A DNA stretch of 9,860 nucleotides from Candidatus Uhrbacteria bacterium (lineage in GTDB: Bacteria > Patescibacteriota > Patescibacteriia > CAIXNZ01): NCBI GenBank assembly GCA_011046145.1, contig DSBA01000100.1, positions 1-9,860 on the forward strand, given 5' to 3'. The notes beneath the pieces were generated by a model. That model saw only the letters and a list, made by a program, of their open reading frames with translations, did not search any database and was not told where the DNA came from. Made by a program: the position numbers and the translations under genes. Shown piece by piece: positions 1-6,023 of this stretch (position 1 is its first letter; every line of letters begins with the position of its first letter).

Positions 1-41
1 AGCTCTTTTATTTGTTCTTTTGTGAATGTTTTTCTGTTCAT
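1..41 (-). CDS. IS3-family transposase OrfA, first 13 codons only
   Basis: An ATG at 41-39 opens a minus-strand frame reading MNRKTFTKEQIKEL before the window ends. The lysine-rich start with a TKEQI segment fits the beginning of the helix-turn-helix OrfA protein of IS3-type elements. Position supports it too: it lies just inside the terminal repeats and points inward. Upstream bases are A-rich (AAAGAAT) with no clear ribosome binding site. With 13 residues visible the product call depends mostly on the neighbouring IS end. Confidence 0.45.
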   Translation of the reverse strand, partial: MNRKTFTKEQIKE

Positions 42-89
42 ATTCTTTGCTTTATTATTTATACTTTTAGATTACAAAAAAGAGACACA

Positions 90-146
90 TTGTGTCTACT
101 TTTTGGGGTACAGATCAGTTGTGTCTACTTTTTGGGGTACAGATCA
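90..146 (-). repeat. Tandem duplication of the IS end, two identical 28-base copies
   Basis: Bases 90-117 and 119-146 are identical over 28 bases and separated by a single G at 118. Both are in the same orientation, so this is a duplicated left end and not a pair of opposed ends as in an IS circle junction. The outer copy meets the nuclease-STAND gene directly at 146/147. Possible origins are slippage, or insertion of one element next to the end of another. Confidence 0.9.
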
Positions 147-2489
147 TAATAAACTACCAGCTTTCTCACTTATTTGTCCATATATCTCATTATTAGCCCA
201 TAATTTAATTAACAAATCTTCAGCCAAATTTAAAAAAATTTCATTCTGCTCCTCTTGCAATGAAAATTCTAATAGATTTAAAGCGGAATCTTTATCCTTT
301 AAAATCCTTTGCCATAGAGATGTATTGGGGTTAGCCTCATGACCAATTTCATCAATTATATTTAGTGCATAAATACGTATACTTTCGAATGGGTGTTTTA
401 TTAATTTTTCTAATAGAATCATCGCCTTATTCCTAAATTCATCAATTTCAATTTTGAATTTATCATAATCAAGAAATTTTCTACCTATTGTTAAGCTGTC
501 GGCATAAGACTCTCTAAACTGATGAGAGCCAGATAACGCCTCTTTAGCACCGTCAGAGGCTAATTCCGCCCTATCTTTACTACAATCTTCTTTTTGAACC
601 CATTCGATAAGTTCAGATAAGGATTCAGAAGCTGAAGCAATATTGAGTTCGATAGGCGAAGTTAAATTTCTAACTAAGATTTGAGGCTCATAATTATTAT
701 ATAAACCCTTTAAATTTTCAGTTACCATCTTGTCGATCAATAGTAACGCCTTATTTTGATAACCTGGTACATGAGACAACTGATCAATAACCAAGCCAAT
801 ATCATCTCTGCTTAGTTTGCTTTTTAAACTATCAAGATAAGTATGCAAAAGGTTAACTGTCTCATTGGGAGCTAAAAAGGCTAAAGGAGCTACCATCTTT
901 AAATATTCATGAGCGCCAAATTCATTAATATTTGATGATTTTTTTATCATTAAGTTTATAAAATTACTTATTGCTTTTTGAGCAGAAGCGGTATCCATAT
1001 GTCTAGATGCATCGGCTAAATTAGCTACAATTTTTTCGTTACATAATGGTAACCAGTTTTCCAATAATTGATTGATGATATCCTCTCCGTCCTTACTGTC
1101 GAATTTTTGAGATAAGTATAAATCTCCAGCCATATCAGGATTAAAACGAATCGAGTTTCCCACATCTCTTAAGATTTCGGAATCTCGCATCTTTTTTATT
1201 AAATGTATGACTTTCTCTGAAGTAATACCAACCACCTCTGACAATTTTTTTTGAATAAAATCGTCTTTTAAATCTAAAGGCACAATAGTAGCAAGATTCG
1301 TTAATAATGATTCAATCTGGCCATTTAACATCTCACCCTTCAACGAATCGATGGTTTGCTCCTCTAAGGTATTTTCAATATGAGTTTTGATAGAGTTTGG
1401 ATCTATGTCTTTTTTGCCGATCGTTTTTCCTATTGTAACAATATAATACGGTATTTTATTCATGGCTTTTATAATCCTATCGGCGTTTTTAATATTGGTA
1501 TTACCAGCAGATCGGGATAAAAGTTCGATTAGTCCTTGTTCGGATAATTCGTCTAATTTTAAAAATTTATATTCAAAAGCTTCCAGTCTTTGATTTTTCA
1601 ATAGTTCATCAATTATCGTTAATCCTGAAGTTCTGCATGCAAATACAATTTTAATGTCCTCTGGCAAACTAGCCCTAGAGAAAGCAATCAGACATTTTGT
1701 TATTTCTGGATATCTTTCTGCATCATCTAGCACCAGTAGGTATTTATATTGACTTGCCAATTCATCATTGACTGCATCACTAAATGATCTTATCCCTGGT
1801 CTACAAAATAATATTAACCTCTTACTTATTGTCTCGTAAACTTTTTCAGTTAAAGATTTTAGGAAGTTACTTTTCCCATAACCTCCAGGTGCATGAATCA
1901 CCAAAATTTTAGCTTTTACATCTTTGATAAAAATTTTAACACTATCCGTGGTATTTGTTTGTTCTAATAGGTCGCCTTCCAGTAATTTATTTTCGATAGT
2001 TTCAAAATAGGTACTGCTAGGCACGAACATTGGGTACTGAGGATTTCCGAAATAATTTTGCCTTAACCAATACCACTTATTTAATAAAATATCCAAGTAG
2101 GCTTTATCCCATATTATTAAATCCTTTACATGCCCATTATTAATTTTCTTTAATTCCTCGATATAATTGACGATCAATTCTGCATTAGTAGCTAAAACTA
2201 AATAGTCTACCTTATTTTTTTGTGCTTTTTCTAATTCCTCTTTTACTGATTTTTTTAAATAATCGAACGCTTTTTTGCCATTTAATTTTGACCATTTGGA
2301 TTGAAAAGACCAGATACCCGTTAAATTTAAATATTCCCCAGTAAATTTTGCATCCCAACCGCCATCAGCCCCAATATAAGGGCTACTAGGAATAAATCCG
2401 GGTTTATTTAATTCAAAAGACACCAGATCGTTTACCAACACCTGGAAATGTTTCTCGTTATCAATTTTTGCCCAATCTAAATACGACAT
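144..2489 (-). CDS. Mrr-like nuclease fused to a STAND-type NTPase, candidate antiviral defence protein, C-terminus truncated by an IS
   Basis: The 781-residue product has a PD-(D/E)XK nuclease-like N-terminus: E12 in the first helix, D46 in GADGGWDAKF, then Q63-S64-K65 in WSFQSKW, the Q-x-K variant seen in Mrr-type enzymes. An NTPase follows with Walker A APGGYGKS (200-207), Walker B LLVLDDAE (251-258) and a CRTSG segment (285-289). A winged-helix-like part and a helical repeat-like region make up the rest. This layout, nuclease then NTPase then helical sensor, is that of Avs-type STAND proteins, which cut DNA after sensing phage proteins; the role here is inferred. The ATG at 2489 was chosen because a promoter (2537-2509) lies just upstream; the longer frame starts with TTG at 2543 inside a terminator. 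The TGA stop is part of the IS end, so the native C-terminus is probably lost. No Shine-Dalgarno is visible. Confidence 0.75.
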   Translation of the reverse strand: MSYLDWAKIDNEKHFQVLVNDLVSFELNKPGFIPSSPYIGADGGWDAKFTGEYLNLTGIWSFQSKWSKLNGKKAFDYLKKSVKEELEKAQKNKVDYLVLATNAELIVNYIEELKKINNGHVKDLIIWDKAYLDILLNKWYWLRQNYFGNPQYPMFVPSSTYFETIENKLLEGDLLEQTNTTDSVKIFIKDVKAKILVIHAPGGYGKSNFLKSLTEKVYETISKRLILFCRPGIRSFSDAVNDELASQYKYLLVLDDAERYPEITKCLIAFSRASLPEDIKIVFACRTSGLTIIDELLKNQRLEAFEYKFLKLDELSEQGLIELLSRSAGNTNIKNADRIIKAMNKIPYYIVTIGKTIGKKDIDPNSIKTHIENTLEEQTIDSLKGEMLNGQIESLLTNLATIVPLDLKDDFIQKKLSEVVGITSEKVIHLIKKMRDSEILRDVGNSIRFNPDMAGDLYLSQKFDSKDGEDIINQLLENWLPLCNEKIVANLADASRHMDTASAQKAISNFINLMIKKSSNINEFGAHEYLKMVAPLAFLAPNETVNLLHTYLDSLKSKLSRDDIGLVIDQLSHVPGYQNKALLLIDKMVTENLKGLYNNYEPQILVRNLTSPIELNIASASESLSELIEWVQKEDCSKDRAELASDGAKEALSGSHQFRESYADSLTIGRKFLDYDKFKIEIDEFRNKAMILLEKLIKHPFESIRIYALNIIDEIGHEANPNTSLWQRILKDKDSALNLLEFSLQEEQNEIFLNLAEDLLIKLWANNEIYGQISEKAGSLL

Positions 2490-2508
2490 AATGTGTTTAA
2501 GTAATTCA

Positions 2509-2537
2509 ATTTTACGCCTAAAAACGAGCTGAGTCAA
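2509..2537 (-). promoter_or_regulatory. Sigma70-like promoter of the nuclease-STAND gene
   Basis: On the minus strand TTGACT (2537-2532) is followed after exactly 17 bases by TAAAAT (2514-2509). Transcription would start near 2502, leaving a leader of about 13 bases before the ATG at 2489. The promoter sits immediately downstream of the terminator of the zinc-ribbon operon, so the gene is probably transcribed on its own. Confidence 0.7.
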
Positions 2538-2541
2538 ACGC

Positions 2542-2581
2542 AAAAAACGCCAAAATTTAGAGGTAAAAATTGGCGTTTTTT
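2542..2581. terminator. Bidirectional rho-independent terminator
   Basis: AAAAAACGCCAA (2542-2553) pairs perfectly with TTGGCGTTTTTT (2570-2581), a 12-base-pair stem with a 16-base loop. It gives a U-run on both strands. On the minus strand it ends the zinc-ribbon operon, whose last stop codon is at 2597, 15 bases away. It also insulates the promoter that begins at 2537. Confidence 0.85.
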
Positions 2582-2596
2582 TATATCCTGATTAGA

Positions 2597-3010
2597 TTAA
2601 CTAGCCCTTATAAATGCGTTATAAACTTTTAATCCTTCAGAATCTCCAGAGGGTATTAATTCGCCATCTGGATTAAGAGCTATTGATAACCTGTAAGTTT
2701 TTGCTGGCTGATTTGCAAACCAAAGGTACAAGATACCTGGGATTACGGCAAGGCACAATAGTATTAATGCAACAAGACAACTTCCTTTTGAACCAGCAGT
2801 TACTTTTTGATAACTCAACATCTCTTTGCTTTTATTTATTAGAACCCAACCACTGCCGTACGATCTCATGAATTCTTCAAACTGTCTTAAGCTACTATTA
2901 GTTATCATTTTGGAGGATGGATTCTCGCTACCATCCAAAGAGCTTTTACAATATTTACAAAATATTGCGTTGTCTTGCACTTCTTCGGCGCAAAATGGAC
3001 ATTTTTTCAT
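2597..3010 (-). CDS. Small zinc-ribbon membrane protein, function unknown
   Basis: This 137-residue protein begins MKKCPFCAEEV and carries a treble-clef style zinc ribbon with C4, C7, C18 and C21 (CPFC...CKYC). A polar middle part is followed by one strong membrane segment at about 78-99 (LVALILLCLAVIPGILYLWF) and a short polar tail. The start at 3010 was preferred to an in-frame upstream ATG at 3034 because the zinc ribbon starts there and the same MKKCPFCAEE start occurs in the upstream neighbour. Only 7 bases separate it from that neighbour's stop codon, so the two form an operon ended by the hairpin at 2542-2581. Zinc ribbons of this kind can bind protein or nucleic acid; nothing in the sequence fixes a role. 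Confidence 0.75.
   Translation of the reverse strand: MKKCPFCAEEVQDNAIFCKYCKSSLDGSENPSSKMITNSSLRQFEEFMRSYGSGWVLINKSKEMLSYQKVTAGSKGSCLVALILLCLAVIPGILYLWFANQPAKTYRLSIALNPDGELIPSGDSEGLKVYNAFIRAS
2979..3010 (-). repeat. Near-identical 32-base start region shared with 3967-3998
   Basis: The first 32 bases of the two zinc-ribbon genes (3010-2979 and 3998-3967) differ at only two positions, both silent or conservative. The rest of the two genes is unrelated beyond the zinc ribbon. The same MKKCPFCAEE start at DNA level suggests recent duplication or gene conversion of a targeting or binding module. Confidence 0.75.
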
Positions 3011-3017
3011 AAACTTT

Positions 3018-3998
3018 TTAATTATATGAATCAATTACTCCATCATTATTGTTATCGTAGAAACAGCTTGGCGTATAATTGAACCAACACCATTGCCATT
3101 GAGTACCACTGCCGTAATTTGAAGGATTGGCTGAATCAGGCAGGCCCCTATTAACTTTTAACATATCAAGTGTCATGCCAATCCAAATTCTGTTATTTGC
3201 CACATCTTCACATTCAGATTTTAGCCACTCAGGATGCTTCTTACATAATTGACCTGCTTTTGTTTTTTCCCAAGCTTCTTGTTCTGCTTTTAATTTTGCA
3301 TCAGCTTCTGCTTTAGCTTTTTCGGCAGCTTCTTGTTCTGCTTTTATTTTTGCTTCCGCTTCGGCTTTAGCCTTTTCCTTAGCTGCTATTTCTTCGGGCG
3401 TAAAGGTTCTATTTATTGTTATTTTTTGACTTGTTGCGCTACTTTCAGACCGACTATTACTGGCAATAACGATAAAATCATTTTTTTCTTCAGGCAACTG
3501 AGCCGTATACTCAAAGCTTCCATTAACTACCTGGATTTTAGTTTGATTTATTTTTACGGTTGAATCAGCGGGATCTACTGAACCAGTGAATTTTATTGTT
3601 TGACCTTGAATCGAGGAATTATTCTCAGGAGAAGTGATCGCTAATACTGGCGTTCTATTTAAATATTGTAAATATCCGATCATAGCTATGGAAAAAATCA
3701 CACCTATTATGGTAATACCAATTTTATACTTTTTATCTAATTTTGTTTTTTGCCAAACGTACCAGATAACTACCGCTGGGATTGAAATGTACCAAATAGC
3801 AATCGCTATTATAATTCCAAGAATTATACCTGCAACTTTTAAAAATGGCATCCAGACTCCTAAAACTGAAGTCTGTTTTGTTTCATTTGATTTGTTTGCT
3901 GGTTTATTGGTGTTAGCGGAATGCAAACTACTTCCGCAATGTCTGCATTTTATCGCTTCCTCTTTAATTTCTTCGGCGCAAAATGGGCATTTTTTCAT
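3018..3998 (-). CDS. Zinc-ribbon membrane protein with Ig-like, coiled-coil and BamE-like C-terminal parts
   Basis: This 326-residue protein has an N-terminal zinc ribbon (C4, C7, C18, C21), then hydrophobic segments at about 50-69, 71-84 and 92-112. Next is an Ig-like beta domain (about 117-196, starting VLAITSPENNSSIQG, like the bacterial Ig domains of surface proteins) and a charged coiled coil (about 200-248) made of an imperfect 18-residue repeat. The C-terminal part, IWIGMTLDMLKVNRGLPD...QWQW, resembles short SmpA/BamE-like modules. It ends in a calcium-loop-like DNNNDGVID (315-323). The likely topology is a cytosolic zinc ribbon with the rest outside the membrane, possibly an envelope scaffold; this is inference. 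It is the first gene of a two-gene operon with 2597-3010. Confidence 0.75.
   Translation of the reverse strand: MKKCPFCAEEIKEEAIKCRHCGSSLHSANTNKPANKSNETKQTSVLGVWMPFLKVAGIILGIIIAIAIWYISIPAVVIWYVWQKTKLDKKYKIGITIIGVIFSIAMIGYLQYLNRTPVLAITSPENNSSIQGQTIKFTGSVDPADSTVKINQTKIQVVNGSFEYTAQLPEEKNDFIVIASNSRSESSATSQKITINRTFTPEEIAAKEKAKAEAEAKIKAEQEAAEKAKAEADAKLKAEQEAWEKTKAGQLCKKHPEWLKSECEDVANNRIWIGMTLDMLKVNRGLPDSANPSNYGSGTQWQWCWFNYTPSCFYDNNNDGVIDSYN
3258..3365 (-). repeat. Two tandem 54-base repeats encoding 18-residue coiled-coil units
   Basis: Residues 212-229 and 230-247 of the zinc-ribbon/Ig protein are near-copies (AEAEAKIKAEQEAAEKAK and AEADAKLKAEQEAWEKTK). The DNA is correspondingly repeated with period 54. 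It extends a helical linker between the Ig-like domain and the C-terminal module and may vary in copy number. Confidence 0.7.
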
Positions 3999-4015
3999 AT
4001 TGTTGTTAGTTAATT

Positions 4016-4044
4016 ATTATAAAATTAATTATTGAAAAATTAAA
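4016..4044 (-). promoter_or_regulatory. Possible promoter of the zinc-ribbon operon
   Basis: A perfect TATAAT lies on the minus strand at 4021-4016, about 17 bases before the ATG at 3998. The -35 position (TTTAAT, 4044-4039) is poor. If used, transcription would start near 4009 with a very short leader. The alternative is read-through of the RNA encoded at 4213-4046. Confidence 0.35.
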
Positions 4045-4045
4045 C

Positions 4046-4052
4046 AAAAAAG
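4046..4052 (-). terminator. U-run ending the structured RNA
   Basis: On the minus strand, six U residues (4051-4046) directly follow the strand GGCGGGAGUCC (4062-4052). The partner of that strand lies far upstream, inside the loop of P1, so termination could depend on how the RNA folds. Without that partner only hairpin B stands upstream of the U-run. Confidence 0.5.
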
Positions 4053-4213
4053 GACTCCCGCCAGCTGATAACCCCTTTCGGTGTTATCACTGCATCCTTT
4101 CGGAGGCAGACCTATCCTACAAGTGCTGGACAGAAGTCCATCTTTATGTAGGATAGGTTTTGCGACCATGCCCAGCATTACTACTAGGTTTAGGTCTAAT
4201 ATTAAGTTTTTCT
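4046..4213 (-). ncRNA. Structured RNA of about 165 nt with interlocking helices and two GAAA hairpins; family not recognised
   Basis: The minus-strand transcript is bounded by a strong promoter (4248-4220) and a U-run (4051-4046). Visible helices: P1, 12 bp, 4158-4147 with 4121-4110; hairpin A, 4109-4090, with loop GAAA; hairpin B, 4089-4066, with loop GAAA. These three abut with no bases between them. The loop of P1 can also pair in two directions: 4131-4124 with upstream 4177-4170 (UGCUGGGC/GUCCAGCA, 8 bp), and 4139-4129 with the 3' end 4062-4052 (GGACUUCUGUC/GGCGGGAGUCC, 11 bp with three G-U). If the last helix is limited to 8 bp, all can form together. A local hairpin UGGAC-UUCU-GUCCA (4140-4127) competes. 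It does not fit tmRNA, SRP RNA, RNase P or 6S RNA signatures that I know. It could be a free RNA or the leader of the zinc-ribbon operon. Confidence 0.7.
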
Positions 4214-4219
4214 AATACA

Positions 4220-4248
4220 ATTATAGCGCATTCTGCGGGTTTCGTCTA
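4220..4248 (-). promoter_or_regulatory. Promoter of the structured minus-strand RNA
   Basis: A perfect TATAAT (4225-4220) is preceded after 17 bases by TAGACG (4248-4243), which matches four of six -35 positions. The predicted start is near 4213. A consensus -10 box with ideal spacing suggests abundant transcription. Confidence 0.65.
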
Positions 4249-4260
4249 TTGTAGCTTAGA

Positions 4261-4448
4261 TTCAGAGCCTTGCGAAGCAAAGTTATCAACAGGCTGTTTT
4301 TATAATTTAATTATATGATTTGCAATAATTTCCAATAATAAGAATAAGAAGTTATCTGGGCTAATGTCAGATTAATATCGGCTAAAAACTTGCAAATAGC
4401 ATTTTAAAACTTGTACAAACCTGAAAGTAGTTTATTTCAAAAAAGCTA
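4261..4448. other. AT-rich spacer between the two divergent promoters
   Basis: No coding frame of substance is seen. A weak stem with a U-run (AGCCT 4266-4270 with AGGCT 4291-4295, then TTTTT) encloses a small TTGC-GAA-GCAA hairpin (4270-4280). TTATCAACA at 4283-4291 differs from the DnaA box TTATCCACA at one base. The remainder is unremarkable AT-rich sequence. Confidence 0.4.
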
Positions 4449-4476
4449 TTGACGTCCTATTTTGGGGTGTTAAAAT
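4449..4476 (+). promoter_or_regulatory. Promoter of the methyltransferase-terminase operon leader
   Basis: TTGACG (4449-4454) is followed after 16 bases by TAAAAT (4471-4476). Transcription would start near 4483, about 195 bases before the ATG at 4678, leaving a long structured leader. Confidence 0.6.
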
Positions 4477-4482
4477 AAGATT

Positions 4483-4637
4483 AAGATACTTTTCTTTGGT
4501 GTAATTAGTTTTAAAATATCTTGGGCGGGCTAAGACCCCGTCCTCCTGAACAGCTATATTAGCTGACAAAAACAAAGTTATGGAAAGAGGCGTTCTCTTT
4601 TTACTTTGTGTTTGTTGGTGTGATCAGCTGTTTTTTG
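4483..4637 (+). ncRNA. Structured leader RNA with terminator-like end, possible attenuator or riboswitch
   Basis: Hairpins in order: AAGATA-TTTT (4483-4493, one bulge) with AAAATATCTT (4513-4522), 10 bp; GGGCGGG (4523-4529) with CCCGTCC (4537-4543), 7 bp; and a long stem-loop with CAAAGT (4573-4578) on ACTTTG (4603-4608) and AAAGAG (4584-4589) on CTCTTT (4595-4600). Three short segments can exchange partners: CAGCTA (4551-4556), TAGCTG (4560-4565) and CAGCTG (4625-4630). The last is followed by TTTTTT. Pairing of 4549-4555 with 4626-4632 makes a terminator, while pairing 4551-4556 with 4560-4565 would leave it open. The AGCT core is self-complementary, which makes such alternatives easier to find by chance. 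No known riboswitch core was recognised. Confidence 0.55.
4626..4637 (+). terminator. Terminator-like 3' strand and U-run before the methyltransferase gene
   Basis: AGCTGTT (4626-4632) pairs with AACAGCT (4549-4555) and sits in a run of T residues (4631-4636, then G and more T). It lies 40 bases before the ATG at 4678, a usual place for an attenuator. The long enclosed hairpin makes it less compact than an ordinary terminator. Confidence 0.45.
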
Positions 4638-4652
4638 TTTTATCTATTAAAG

Positions 4653-4664
4653 CTAATTAATTAG
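4653..4664. promoter_or_regulatory. Perfect 12-base palindrome before the methyltransferase start
   Basis: CTAATTAATTAG is a perfect palindrome 13 bases before the ATG at 4678. It could be an operator for a dimeric repressor, but an AT-rich palindrome of this length can arise by chance. Confidence 0.25.
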
Positions 4665-4677
4665 TAATTAAAAATCT

Positions 4678-6018
4678 ATGAACAAAGTTCAAGCCACAAA
4701 ATCGGATTTAAAAATCCATTACATCAGTATCGAACTGATTAAGCCCAACGAATCAAATCCGCGGAAAATGACACCCAAACAAAAAGAAGACCTAAAGGAA
4801 AACATTCAAAAATTCGGTTTTGTTGATCCGCTGGTTTTAAATCAGCATAAAGGTCGGGAAAATTTTCTAATCGGCGGTCACCAGCGTTTAATCATCGCCA
4901 AAGAACTTGGACACAAAAAAGTGCCTGTTGTTTTTGTTGACTTGGACAAGGAAAAAGAAAGTGAACTTTTAATCAGGCTTAATAAAAATCAGGGCGAATG
5001 GGATATAAAACTTCTGGCAGATTTTGATCCCAAGTTGCTGGAAAGCATAGGTTTTACTTCTGATGAGCTTGATAATATTTTTCAGATAGAAGACAATCCC
5101 GAAGTCTTTGATTTAGACAAGGAATTAAAAAAACTGGACATTAATAAAATTAACATTAAAAAAGGCGATGTCTATCAGCTGGGTGGGCACCATTTAATGT
5201 GCGGAGATTCAACCATTGAAGCTGACATGCTTAAATTGATGGATGGTGTCAAAGCTGATATGTGCCTGACCGATCCTCCATATATCTTAAATTATTTAGC
5301 GGGCAAAAAGAAAAAAGGCCAAGCCACAACTGGCTTTGGCTATAAAAGAGATCGCCGTTATTTGGAAACCGAAAGTTTGCCAGATGATTTTACGGAAAAA
5401 TGGATGGCTAATATTAACAAAGTTCAAAAAGATGATTTTAGTATTATTGTTTACGAGAATTGGAAAAACATCAGGATCATCTGGAACGAAATGGAAAAAT
5501 ACTGGAAATTAAAAAATATGATAGTATGGCATTTGCCCAACCGTTGCCAGGGGTTTGCCGCTAAGAACAAATTCTTTAACAAATATGATATAGCCATGGT
5601 CGGTACTTCAAAAGATCACAAAGGATTAGAACTTAATGATGAAGGTGAACTTCTAGAAAATGAGTACCAAATTGCATTGTATGCCATCAGCGGAAAAGCA
5701 CAATGGGAATCATATAAAAAAGGCAACAAATATTGTCCTACGGATTTTATTGAATATAAGTCAGCTGATGAGAAAAATTCAGGGCAAGGTATTATCTTTG
5801 GCACTAAGCCGACAGAAATTTTAATTCCGTATATAAAAGTGCTGACCAAGAGAGATGATTTGATTATTGAGCCTTTCGGCGGTTCTGGAAGTACTTTAAT
5901 AGCTTCGGAAAAAATGAAACGTCGCTGTTACCTGATGGAAAAATCACCAGTCTATGCTGAAGTGATTAAACATCGCTGGGAAAAGATGACCGGCTTGAAA
6001 GCTAAAAAATTAACCTAA
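4678..6018 (+). CDS. ParB-like nuclease domain fused to an N6-adenine DNA methyltransferase, phage type
   Basis: The 446-residue protein starts with a ParB/sulfiredoxin-like domain (about 12-110): NPRKMTPKQKEDL, GFVDPLVLNQ and the GGHQR motif at 66-70. A methyltransferase domain follows, with the amino-methylase motif DPPY at 199-202 and the SAM-binding motif EPFGGSGSTL at 398-407. Catalytic motif before SAM motif is the beta-class order. DPPY favours N6-adenine as target. Such fusions are common in phages and prophages beside the terminase genes and protect phage DNA or mark it for packaging. Here the small terminase gene starts 5 bases after the stop, supporting an operon. It is preceded by the structured leader and promoter at 4449-4637. 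Specificity cannot be read from the sequence. Confidence 0.88.
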   Translation: MNKVQATKSDLKIHYISIELIKPNESNPRKMTPKQKEDLKENIQKFGFVDPLVLNQHKGRENFLIGGHQRLIIAKELGHKKVPVVFVDLDKEKESELLIRLNKNQGEWDIKLLADFDPKLLESIGFTSDELDNIFQIEDNPEVFDLDKELKKLDINKINIKKGDVYQLGGHHLMCGDSTIEADMLKLMDGVKADMCLTDPPYILNYLAGKKKKGQATTGFGYKRDRRYLETESLPDDFTEKWMANINKVQKDDFSIIVYENWKNIRIIWNEMEKYWKLKNMIVWHLPNRCQGFAAKNKFFNKYDIAMVGTSKDHKGLELNDEGELLENEYQIALYAISGKAQWESYKKGNKYCPTDFIEYKSADEKNSGQGIIFGTKPTEILIPYIKVLTKRDDLIIEPFGGSGSTLIASEKMKRRCYLMEKSPVYAEVIKHRWEKMTGLKAKKLT

Positions 6019-6023
6019 CCTAT

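Larger units (their letters stand above)
1..146 (-). mobile_element. Left end of an IS3-family insertion sequence (partial)
   Basis: Read on the minus strand, the outer end at 146 begins TGATCTGTACCCCAAAAAGT and continues AGACA. This matches the general form of IS3-family (IS150-like) terminal repeats, which often read TGAnCTG-CCCC-AAAGT-GACA. About 76 bases inside the inner copy a transposase-like reading frame starts at 41 and runs off the window. The other end and the target duplication are outside the window, so element length and completeness cannot be judged. The insertion lies exactly at the 3' end of the nuclease-STAND gene. The family assignment rests on recalled terminal-repeat similarity and the expected leader length. 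Confidence 0.65.

Noticed and set aside
90..146. Two 28-base repeats resembling a minimal CRISPR
   Set aside because: The gap is one base, there is no spacer, and the sequence matches an IS3-type end.
144..146. UGA read as glycine, as in some candidate phyla
   Set aside because: The reading frame past this codon covers only IS terminal repeats and soon meets TAG; no in-frame TGA is needed elsewhere in the window.
22..342. Plus-strand reading frame of 106 codons
   Set aside because: It runs over the IS end and antisense to the nuclease-STAND gene, with no recognisable protein features.
2490..2543. Longer form of the nuclease-STAND protein starting with TTG at 2543
   Set aside because: That start falls next to the terminator stem and upstream of the -35 box at 2537, so it would not be in the transcript from the visible promoter.
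3634..4035. Plus-strand reading frame of 133 codons opposite the zinc-ribbon gene
   Set aside because: It mirrors the hydrophobic codons of the minus-strand membrane segments and ends past that gene's start; the minus-strand protein has clear motifs.
4063..4090. CTGATAA near a GAAA loop suggesting a hammerhead ribozyme
   Set aside because: The hammerhead core needs CTGANGA and a separate GAAA with stems in a three-way order, which are not present on either strand.
4046..4213. tmRNA, SRP RNA, RNase P RNA or 6S RNA
   Set aside because: No tRNA-like ends, no GGTCAGG...GGAAGCAGCC signature, no conserved RNase P segments and no single long hairpin with a central bubble.
4454..4470. GTCCTATTTTGGGGT resembling the IS end GTCTACTTTTTGGGGT
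   Set aside because: The similarity stops after the T-run and GGGGT; no transposase or partner end is nearby, and the bases fall between promoter boxes.
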